Below are positions 1 to 5,087 of a stretch of 8,009 bases of DNA, piece after piece. Made by a program: the position numbers and the translations under genes. Source of the DNA: Calditrichaceae bacterium (lineage in GTDB: Bacteria; Calditrichota; Calditrichia; Calditrichales; Calditrichaceae); the NCBI GenBank assembly GCA_030622395.1, contig JAUXGF010000114.1:1-8009 (forward strand). Reading direction: 5' to 3'. Under the pieces are notes generated by a model. That model made no database searches. It was not told where the DNA came from and saw only the letters and a list, made by a program, of their open reading frames with translations. Every line of letters begins with the position of its first letter. Within the stretch, counting starts at the first letter, position 1.

Positions 1-490
1 ACTGGACGGCTTCGTCGGATAATAAATATAACACCTTCCAAATATCTGTTGATCAAAATCTATGTTTAATAGAATTTTGAATTATTTTTGAGTAATCCTT
101 TAGTAAAGTCCTACCTTTAATATAAATTTAACAAATTAAAATATTTTTGATCATTTTTTAAAATCTTCCTTAAGTTGTCGTTTTTTTTATCGAATATTAT
201 AATTAAACGCATGGAGGTGTAAGATGTCTTTTCAATTAAAAATCCATTATATTTTATTAAAATATGTTTCATTCCCATTATTCTACATAAAAGCTTCATT
301 TCAAAAAATAGCGAGAATACACATTTAAGTTTTTGAATTGTTGTTTTATGCAAATTGCCTTAAAGAAATATTAAAACATTAATTTCTTCATTCCATTAAC
401 AGCGTGAATTTATTACCTCATATTATATTAATTTACGCTCTTAAATAATTTTATTAATTCCCATTCATAAAAAAGACGCTTAAATTTATA
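1..490. other. AT-rich stretch without a recognisable gene
   Basis: This stretch holds no open frame that looks like a protein gene on either strand. The longest frame, on the minus strand at 117-353, has a low-complexity Lys/Ile/Leu/Phe-rich translation and no recognisable motif. Base composition is strongly AT-rich apart from the first 20 or so bases, which may be the tail of a gene lying to the left. The only structure I can point to is the inverted repeat at 401-439. The stretch probably represents a spacer upstream of the tRNA genes. Confidence 0.6.
401..439. repeat. Imperfect inverted repeat / hairpin in the spacer
   Basis: AGCGTGAATT at 401-410 can pair with AATTTACGCT at 430-439. This gives ten base pairs including one G-U, with a 19-base AT-rich loop. 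No uninterrupted T-run follows on either strand, so it is not a textbook terminator. It could be a degenerate terminator of a gene to the left, a protein-binding site, or chance in AT-rich DNA. Confidence 0.3.
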
Positions 491-520
491 TTGACTTGAT
501 TAAATTTTATTTTGTATATT
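491..520 (+). promoter_or_regulatory. Probable sigma-70-type promoter of tRNA-Tyr
   Basis: TTGACT (491-496, -35) and TATATT (515-520, -10) are separated by 18 bases. This would place the transcription start near 527, about a dozen bases before the tRNA 5' end. The match to the TTGACA/TATAAT consensus is good and the position fits a single-gene tRNA unit. The surroundings are AT-rich, so chance matches to the -10 are easy. The -35 hexamer and the position carry most of the weight. Confidence 0.55.
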
Positions 521-539
521 TAAAGCTCTAAAATTAATC

Positions 540-623
540 GGGGAGGTTGCGGAGTGGTCAAACGCATCAGACTGTAAATCTGCCGGCTGAATGCCTTCGG
601 AGGTTCGAATCCTCCCCTCCCCA
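540..623 (+). tRNA. tRNA-Tyr (anticodon GUA)
   Basis: The gene folds as a class II tRNA. A perfect 7-bp acceptor stem joins GGGGAGG (540-546) to CCTCCCC (616-622), with discriminator A623. The D stem has 3 bp (549-551 with 563-565). The anticodon GTA is at 574-576, preceded by T573 and followed by AA. A long variable arm with a GGC/GCC stem (585-587 with 593-595) is typical of bacterial tRNA-Tyr. The T stem GGAGG/CCTCC encloses a TTCGAAT loop (604-610). The outermost anticodon-stem pair (T567, C583) is mismatched. The gene is followed by CGA, so CCA is not encoded and must be added by the CCA-adding enzyme. It decodes UAU and UAC. Confidence 0.96.
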
Positions 624-632
624 CGAAATAAG

Positions 633-664
633 CCCTTAAGTTTTGTTACTTAAGGGTTTTTTTT
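633..664 (+). terminator. Rho-independent terminator after tRNA-Tyr
   Basis: A perfect 8-bp stem, CCCTTAAG (633-640) with CTTAAGGG (649-656), has an 8-base loop and is followed directly by eight T residues (657-664). It begins nine bases after the tRNA discriminator, so tRNA-Tyr looks like a self-contained transcription unit. Confidence 0.9.
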
Positions 665-665
665 A

Positions 666-694
666 TTGATTTTATTTGTCTTAACTATTATATT
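666..694 (+). promoter_or_regulatory. Probable promoter of tRNA-Val (and perhaps of thrS by read-through)
   Basis: TTGATT (666-671) and TATATT (689-694) are separated by an optimal 17 bases. This places the start near 701, about 12 bases before the tRNA 5' end and directly after the preceding terminator. The -10 sequence is identical to that proposed for tRNA-Tyr. The spacer is AT-rich, so the call rests on spacing and location. Confidence 0.5.
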
Positions 695-712
695 TTAAGA
701 TTAAAATTTTTG

Positions 713-786
713 GGGGTGGTAGCTCAGTTGGTTAGAGCGCTACGTTGACATCGTAGAGGTCGTGAGTTCAACTCTCTCCCATCCCA
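713..786 (+). tRNA. tRNA-Val (anticodon GAC)
   Basis: This is a class I tRNA of 74 bases. The acceptor stem pairs GGGGTGG (713-719) with CCATCCC (779-785), including one G-U, and the discriminator is A786. The D arm contains GCTC...GAGC with the GGTT loop element. The anticodon stem CTACG/CGTAG is perfect (740-744 with 752-756) and encloses anticodon GAC at 747-749. The variable loop is AGGTC and the T loop is TTCAACT (767-773). The T stem has one T-T mismatch (763 with 777). CCA is not encoded; the next bases are CAT. It decodes GUC and probably GUU. Confidence 0.94.
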
Positions 787-796
787 CATTGTGCAG

Positions 797-829
797 ACCA
801 CGAGTTTCTTTTACTCGTGGTTTATTTTA
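797..829 (+). terminator. Rho-independent terminator after tRNA-Val, upstream of thrS
   Basis: A perfect 9-bp stem, ACCACGAGT (797-805) with ACTCGTGGT (813-821), has a 7-base loop and is followed by a T-rich tract interrupted by A (821-829). It ends the tRNA-Val unit. The interrupted T-tract and the thrS start only 33 bases further on leave room for partial read-through into thrS. I see no convincing separate thrS promoter in 830-861. The 7-base loop is not a threonine anticodon-loop mimic: the central bases would be CUU. Confidence 0.8.
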
Positions 830-861
830 TCTATTTCAATGGAAAGGTTAAAAAGGCTGCT

Positions 862-2772
862 TTGAGCAAGATAAATATAAAATTTCCGGATAATTCGGAA
901 AAACAATTTGATCCAAATATTACTCCTTTGGAAATAGCCAAAAGTATAAGTAATTCTTTAGCCAAAAAAGCTGTTGCAGCAAAATTTAATGGAGTTATTA
1001 TTTCTTTGACTGAATCCATAAGCGATTCCGGTGACCTGCAAATACTTACATTTAATGATGAGCAGGGCAGGGAAGTCTTTTGGCATTCCTCAGCGCATTT
1101 AATGGCGCAGGCAATAAAAAGATTGTACCCTGAAGCGCAATTAGGAATTGGCCCTCCTATTGACGATGGATTTTATTATGATATAGATTTGGATTATAAA
1201 ATCAGCCCTGAAGATTTTGAAAAGATTGAAAATGAAATGGCTAAAATTGTTGATGAGAATTTTACTGTTGTCAGGAAAGTTTTATCTACAAATGAAGCCC
1301 TAAATTTTTTTAAAAAAGAAAATGAATTACTAAAAGTAGAATTAATTAAAGAGCTTAAGGAACAGATTACCGTATACAGTCAAGGTGAATTTACCGATCT
1401 GTGCCGCGGTCCGCATGTGCCATCAACCGGCTATTTGGGGAAAAATTTCAAACTGCTTTCTGTGGCAGGCGCTTATTGGCGCGGCGATGAAAAAAATAAA
1501 ATGCTTCAGCGCATTTATGCTGTAAATTATCCTGACAAGAAAATGTTAAAGCAGCATATCAGGCGAGTTGAAGAAGCAAAAAAACGCGATCATCGTAAAT
1601 TGGGACGCGAACTCGATCTTTTCAGCATTCAGGATGAGGTAGGCAGCGGCTTAATTTTATGGCATCCAAAAGGAGCGCTTATCCGCGATATTATCGAGAA
1701 TTATTGGAAACAGGAGCATATAAAGAGCGGATACGGTTTAGTTAATTCTCCGCATATCGCAAAATTAGATTTATGGAAAAAAAGCGGGCACACTGATTTT
1801 TATCAGGAAAATATGTTCAGCCCTATGGATGTGGATGAAGTTGAATACCAGATAAAACCGATGAACTGCCCCTTTCACATGATGATTTATAGTTCAAAGA
1901 TCAGAAGTTACCGCGATCTTCCAATCCGCTATGCGGAATTAGGAACTGTGTACCGATATGAGCGGTCTGGAGTCTTACACGGATTGATGCGCGTACGCGG
2001 TTTCACTCAAGACGACGCCCATATTTACTGCCATCCCGATCAATTGACGGATGAAATTATCGGTGTAATTGAGTTGAATAAGCGAATCCTTGAGAAATTC
2101 GGTTTTACCGAGTATGATGTTTTTCTTTCAACCCGCCCGGAAAAATTTGTGGGCGGCGAAGAGAGTTGGGAACACGCTACGGAAGCTCTTCGTCGAGCGC
2201 TGGAATTGAAAAAGGTCGATTATAAAATTGATCCCGGCGAAGGCGTTTTTTACGGTCCTAAAATTGATATAAAGATTAAAGATGTTTTAGGACGTTCATG
2301 GCAATGTACGACTATTCAGGTTGACTTTAATCTGCCTGAACGATTTGACCTGTCCTTTGTCGACGCAGATGGAATGCGCCATCGTCCGATTACCATACAC
2401 CGCGCATTATTAGGTTCCTTAGAGCGGTTTTTCGGCATATTGATTGAACATTACGCCGGTAATTTCCCTTTATGGCTGACGCCTGTTCAAGTGAAAGTTC
2501 TTCCGATTGCCGACCGGCATAAAGAATTTGCCGATAAGGTCGGACAACAATTATCAGCTAAAGGCTTTCGCGTTGAAAGCGACGGAAGAAATGAAAAGAT
2601 GGGCTATAAGATCCGTGAAGCAGAGGTAAATAAAATACCTTATATGATTATTATCGGCGATAAAGAATTAGAAAATAATAAAATATCTGTCCGCCATAAA
2701 GGTGAAGGGGATTTAGGACAGATGGAAATTTCTGATTTTATTGATAAATTAATAAAAGGTATTTCAGAATAA
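862..2772 (+). CDS. thrS: Threonyl-tRNA synthetase
   Basis: This cytosolic class II synthetase joins threonine to tRNA-Thr using ATP. The protein is 636 residues, close to the usual bacterial length. From the N terminus it has a TGS domain (about 1-65), an editing domain with HSSAH (H75, H79) and CRGPH (C181, H185), the catalytic core, and a C-terminal anticodon-binding domain (from about 540). The three zinc ligands are present: Cys336 in PMNCPFH, His387 in DDAHIYC and His513 in IHRALLGS. Motif 2 (RYAELGTVYRYE) and motif 3 (HRALLGSLERFFG) are clear. I chose TTG 862, which has AAAAGG at 851-856, because it gives the normal N terminus (MSKINIKFPDNSE). With it, the zinc and editing residues lie two positions beyond their E. 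coli numbers. The upstream GTG at 817 lies inside the terminator stem. TAA is followed at once by TAG. The T-box expected of many Gram-positives is absent. Confidence 0.97.
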   Translation: MSKINIKFPDNSEKQFDPNITPLEIAKSISNSLAKKAVAAKFNGVIISLTESISDSGDLQILTFNDEQGREVFWHSSAHLMAQAIKRLYPEAQLGIGPPIDDGFYYDIDLDYKISPEDFEKIENEMAKIVDENFTVVRKVLSTNEALNFFKKENELLKVELIKELKEQITVYSQGEFTDLCRGPHVPSTGYLGKNFKLLSVAGAYWRGDEKNKMLQRIYAVNYPDKKMLKQHIRRVEEAKKRDHRKLGRELDLFSIQDEVGSGLILWHPKGALIRDIIENYWKQEHIKSGYGLVNSPHIAKLDLWKKSGHTDFYQENMFSPMDVDEVEYQIKPMNCPFHMMIYSSKIRSYRDLPIRYAELGTVYRYERSGVLHGLMRVRGFTQDDAHIYCHPDQLTDEIIGVIELNKRILEKFGFTEYDVFLSTRPEKFVGGEESWEHATEALRRALELKKVDYKIDPGEGVFYGPKIDIKIKDVLGRSWQCTTIQVDFNLPERFDLSFVDADGMRHRPITIHRALLGSLERFFGILIEHYAGNFPLWLTPVQVKVLPIADRHKEFADKVGQQLSAKGFRVESDGRNEKMGYKIREAEVNKIPYMIIIGDKELENNKISVRHKGEGDLGQMEISDFIDKLIKGISE

Positions 2773-2777
2773 TAGAG

Positions 2778-2840
2778 TAATACCTCACCCAAGGGTGGGT
2801 CAAAGCCGGTTACAATATTTCACCTGTAATAGAGGTATTA
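2778..2840 (+). promoter_or_regulatory. Structured infC leader: candidate cis-regulatory RNA
   Basis: The 108-base gap between thrS and infC can fold into a closed three-helix element. P1 is a perfect 9-bp pairing of TAATACCTC (2778-2786) with GAGGTATTA (2832-2840). P2 pairs ACCC (2787-2790) with GGGT (2797-2800). P3 pairs TTACA (2810-2814) with TGTAA (2825-2829). The P3 loop ends in CACC (2821-2824), which is complementary to GGTG at 2794-2797, so a pseudoknot is possible. There is no T-run after it, so it is not a terminator. The operon encodes L20, which in other bacteria represses its operon by binding a leader RNA near infC or rpmI. No other gap before rplT is long enough to hold such a site. 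I do not recognise a known riboswitch family here. The fold is seen in the sequence; the function is inferred. Confidence 0.45.
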
Positions 2841-2865
2841 AATAATAGAAAGTATAGTCAAATAC

Positions 2866-2883
2866 AAAGGAGAATAAAATATC
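2866..2883 (+). promoter_or_regulatory. Shine-Dalgarno and AUC start codon of infC
   Basis: AAAGGAG at 2866-2872 is followed by eight bases and then ATC at 2881-2883. An in-frame TAA at 2875-2877 blocks any earlier start. No ATG, GTG or TTG occurs in frame until the TTG at 2986, which would remove the first 35 residues of a conserved domain. The strong ribosome binding site therefore points to AUC as the start. Confidence 0.85.
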
Positions 2884-3390
2884 GCAAGTAAAAAAACTCG
2901 AATAAATGAGGACATCAAAGCAGAAAAGGTCCGCTTAATTGATGATGTAGGCGAGCAGGTTGGTATAGTTTCTATTGAAAAAGCATTGGATCTTTCTTTA
3001 GAACGTGGATTTGATTTAGTGGAAATTGCGCCAAATGCGGATCCGCCTGTATGTAAAATAATGGATTTTGGTAAATATAATTATGAATTAAGCAAAAAAG
3101 ACAAAATTAGTAAAAAGAAACAGCATACAGTGGTTGTCAAAGAAATCCGTATGAGACCAAAAACAGATGTCCATGATTTAGAATTTAAAGTAAAGCATGC
3201 CCGAGCTTTTTTAGAACAAAAAAATAAAGTTAAATTTACGGTTCAATTCCGCGGAAGAGAATTAGCCTATAAAGAATTTGGAGAGCAGTTATTAGACAGG
3301 GTTAGCGAAATGTTGGAAGATATTGCTAAGATTGAAGGATACCGTAAATTTGAAGGACGCAATATGACAATGGTTATGGTACAAAAGTAG
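2881..3390 (+). CDS. infC: Translation initiation factor IF-3 (AUC start)
   Basis: IF-3 binds the 30S subunit, keeps it from joining 50S prematurely, and checks the start codon and initiator tRNA. Read from ATC 2881 the protein is 169 residues. It has an N-terminal domain (about 1-72, with TRINEDIKAEKVRLI and VEIAPNADPPVCKIMDFGKY), a Lys-rich linker (73-83), and a C-terminal domain (84-169, with KEIRMRP and the FRGRE segment). Known IF-3 proteins begin just before the RIN motif, as this one does. In E. coli infC starts with AUU, and IF-3 discriminates against it, which gives negative feedback. The AUC here would allow the same control. It heads the infC-rpmI-rplT group, with 19 bases between its stop and rpmI. 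A start at TTG 2986 would delete half of the N domain and can be set aside. Confidence 0.95.
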   Translation: MASKKTRINEDIKAEKVRLIDDVGEQVGIVSIEKALDLSLERGFDLVEIAPNADPPVCKIMDFGKYNYELSKKDKISKKKQHTVVVKEIRMRPKTDVHDLEFKVKHARAFLEQKNKVKFTVQFRGRELAYKEFGEQLLDRVSEMLEDIAKIEGYRKFEGRNMTMVMVQK

Positions 3391-3409
3391 AGAAAGGGGA
3401 TAAAATAAA

Positions 3410-3604
3410 ATGCCAAAGATGAAATCAAACCGGGGCGCCTCAAAACGTTTCCGGGTGACTGCAAGCGGAAAAATAAAAAGACATTCCGCTTATCACAGTC
3501 ATATATTAACTAAGAAATCAACAAAGAGAAAACGTAATTTACGTCAGGAAAGTAAAGTTTCTGAAGCAGATGCGCCAAGAGTGCATAAGATGATATTGAA
3601 ATAA
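3410..3604 (+). CDS. rpmI: 50S ribosomal protein L35 (bL35)
   Basis: This small basic protein of the large ribosomal subunit has 64 residues, the usual length. The L35 signature is visible from the start: [20 protein letters not shown], then [22 protein letters not shown]. Strong charge comes from Lys and Arg, as expected for an rRNA-binding protein. A good ribosome binding site, AAAGGGGA (3393-3400), precedes the ATG. It sits between infC and rplT in the classic IF3-L35-L20 order, with a 24-base gap to rplT. In E. coli, L20 represses rpmI and rplT together through translational coupling. The short gaps fit coupling here, but I see no structure in the gap before rpmI. Confidence 0.98.
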   Translation: MPKMKSNRGASKRFRVTASGKIKRHSAYHSHILTKKSTKRKRNLRQESKVSEADAPRVHKMILK

Positions 3605-3628
3605 ATAAATTAATCAGGAGATAATAAA

Positions 3629-3976
3629 ATGCCTCGTGCTACTAATAATGTCGCCGCCCGGCGCCGAAGAAAAAAAATACTTAAAGCGGCTAAAGGATAT
3701 CGTTTGGGTAAAAGCCGTTTATATAAAACAGCAAAAGATCAGGTCGAAAAAGGCTGGCTTTATGCTTACCGCGACCGCCGCGCAAAGAAAAGAACATTCC
3801 GCCGGTTGTGGATTGCAAGAATTAACGCTGCCTGTCGTTTAAGCGGTATTTCTTATTCTGTATTTATAAACTCTCTTAAAAAAGCCAAAATTGATCTTAA
3901 CCGAAAGGTATTAGCCGATATGGCAATACATAATCCTGCCGGTTTTGAACAGCTTGTTAAGCAAGTTACAGCATAA
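3629..3976 (+). CDS. rplT: 50S ribosomal protein L20 (bL20)
   Basis: L20 is an early assembly protein of the large subunit that binds 23S rRNA. In well-studied bacteria it also represses its own operon by binding a leader RNA that mimics its rRNA site. The protein has 115 residues, normal for the family. It shows the long basic N-terminal extension ([20 protein letters not shown], about 12-31), the core [20 protein letters not shown] (46-65), [16 protein letters not shown] (66-81), and the conserved LADMAIHNP tail. AGGAG at 3616-3620 precedes the ATG by eight bases. A hairpin with a T-run follows downstream at 4015-4046. The candidate binding site for autoregulation is the infC leader at 2778-2840. 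Confidence 0.98.
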   Translation: MPRATNNVAARRRRKKILKAAKGYRLGKSRLYKTAKDQVEKGWLYAYRDRRAKKRTFRRLWIARINAACRLSGISYSVFINSLKKAKIDLNRKVLADMAIHNPAGFEQLVKQVTA

Positions 3977-4014
3977 GCAAATAAGCGTTAAAAATGTATC
4001 AATCTTTGTAAAAT

Positions 4015-4046
4015 AAGGAGGCGTCATTATTTGAGCTTCCTTTTTT
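4015..4046 (+). terminator. Rho-independent terminator or attenuator between rplT and pheS
   Basis: AAGGAGGC (4015-4022) pairs with GCTTCCTT (4035-4042) with one G-U. After a single bulged G the stem continues as TCA/TGA (4024-4026 with 4032-4034) around a TTATT loop. The T-run extends through 4046. It would end the infC-rpmI-rplT transcript at least in part. pheS starts only 20 bases downstream, so either read-through or control of termination must supply pheST. I see no Phe-rich leader peptide and no clear competing antiterminator. The 5' arm contains an AAGGAGG that resembles a Shine-Dalgarno but is followed by no good start. Confidence 0.7.
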
Positions 4047-4065
4047 ATTAACCGTAAGGCGAAGA

Positions 4066-5073
4066 ATGCCGGAGCAAATCGATCAAATAAAAAGAGATTT
4101 TGAAGCTGAAGCAAAAGATATCCGCACTGCAGATGCTCTTGAAGATTTAAGAATTAAATATTTAGGGCGGAAGGGTCATATCTCAAACGCTTTTTCCTTA
4201 CTTGCCGAAATTCCCAAAGAAGAAAAACCAAAATTCGGACAGGAATTAAACAAACTGAAAAAAGCGGTTGAAAGCCAATACAATACGTTGTATGAATCTT
4301 TAAAAAAAGGCAAGGGTAAAGATGAATATTTAGATTTAACTCTTCCGGGCAGGAAACCGTTTATCGGGCGGAAACATCCATTAAATCAGGTTTCCGATGA
4401 AATTAAATCAATATTTAAAAGTCTTGGCTTTACGATAGAGGACGGTCCGGAGATTGAGACTGATTTTTATAATTTTGAAGCGCTGAACATGCCCAAATCA
4501 CACCCGGCGCGGGATATGCAGGATACGCTTTATATTACTGAAGACATTGTGCTTAGAACTCACACCTCGCCTGTGCAGATCAGAGTTATGCAAAATAAAA
4601 AGCCCCCTATTCGTATGATAGCACCGGGAAGAGTATACCGCCGCGATACGCCGGACGCCAGTCATTCTCCGTTTTTTCATCAGGCGGAAGGATTGGTTGT
4701 TGGGGAAGACGTAACGTTTGCCGATTTAAAGGGAGTGATCGAATCCTTTGCCTGTCAAATGTTTGGAGAGGATATCAATGTCAGATTTCGACCGAGTTTT
4801 TTCCCTTTTACCGAGCCAAGCGCCGAATATGATTTTAGTTGTGTGTTTTGCCGCGGGAAAGGCTGCCGGGTTTGTAAAAATACCGGATGGATGGAAATAT
4901 CCGGAGCGGGAATGGTTCATCCGAATGTATTTAAAGCTGTCGGCTATGATCCTGAAAAATACACGGGCTACGCTTTTGGCATGGGCATTGACCGCATCGC
5001 TATGCTTAAGTATGGAATAAATGATATCAGGTTGTTTTTTGAAAATGATCTTAGATTTTTGAATCAATTTTAA
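4066..5073 (+). CDS. pheS: Phenylalanyl-tRNA synthetase alpha subunit
   Basis: This is the catalytic subunit of the alpha2-beta2 enzyme that charges tRNA-Phe. The 335-residue protein has an N-terminal coiled-coil arm that contacts the tRNA (about 1-85), then the class II core. Motif 1 begins near HPLNQVSDEI (104-113). Motif 2 is RVYRRDTPDASHSPFFHQAE (189-208), and motif 3 is GYAFGMGIDRIAMLKYG (301-317). The family hallmark PFTEPSAEYD (247-256) is followed by a four-cysteine insert, Cys259, 262, 267 and 270 (CxxC-x4-CxxC), a likely zinc knuckle found in a subset of bacterial PheS. The start ATG has a modest AAGG (4056-4059). A terminator-like hairpin lies upstream, and pheT follows after ten bases. 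Confidence 0.98.
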   Translation: MPEQIDQIKRDFEAEAKDIRTADALEDLRIKYLGRKGHISNAFSLLAEIPKEEKPKFGQELNKLKKAVESQYNTLYESLKKGKGKDEYLDLTLPGRKPFIGRKHPLNQVSDEIKSIFKSLGFTIEDGPEIETDFYNFEALNMPKSHPARDMQDTLYITEDIVLRTHTSPVQIRVMQNKKPPIRMIAPGRVYRRDTPDASHSPFFHQAEGLVVGEDVTFADLKGVIESFACQMFGEDINVRFRPSFFPFTEPSAEYDFSCVFCRGKGCRVCKNTGWMEISGAGMVHPNVFKAVGYDPEKYTGYAFGMGIDRIAMLKYGINDIRLFFENDLRFLNQF

Positions 5074-5087
5074 TGGCAGAAAAATGA
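5073..5087 (+). other. Four-codon reading frame bridging pheS and pheT
   Basis: The pheS stop reads TAATG, so an ATG (5073-5075) overlaps it. The frame ATG GCA GAA AAA TGA ends in a TGA that overlaps the pheT start as ATGA (5084-5087). pheT itself has only a weak Shine-Dalgarno (GGCAG at 5075-5079). A ribosome finishing pheS could reinitiate here and then on pheT. This would couple the subunits, but a chance arrangement is possible. Confidence 0.3.

Noticed and set aside
1..80. Short frames open at the left edge (stops at 20-22 and 78-80) that might be the end of a gene to the left
   Set aside because: Only a few codons are visible and none gives a recognisable C terminus, so strand and frame cannot be chosen.
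117..353. Minus-strand open frame of 78 codons in the left spacer
   Set aside because: Its translation is rich in Lys, Ile, Leu and Phe with no motif and no supporting context; the AT-rich spacer readily gives such frames.
797..821. Hairpin before thrS as a tRNA-Thr anticodon-arm mimic like the E. coli thrS operator
   Set aside because: The loop has seven bases, but its centre is CUU instead of a threonine anticodon (NGU), and a T-rich tail follows, so a terminator explains it better.
817..861. GTG at 817 as the thrS start, adding 15 residues
   Set aside because: It lies inside the 3' arm of the terminator, has no Shine-Dalgarno, and gives an N terminus unlike ThrRS. TTG 862 fits family length and residue numbering.
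3977..4014. Five-codon frame at 3994-4011 as a pheST leader peptide
   Set aside because: It encodes Met-Tyr-Gln-Ser-Leu with no phenylalanine and lacks a ribosome binding site.
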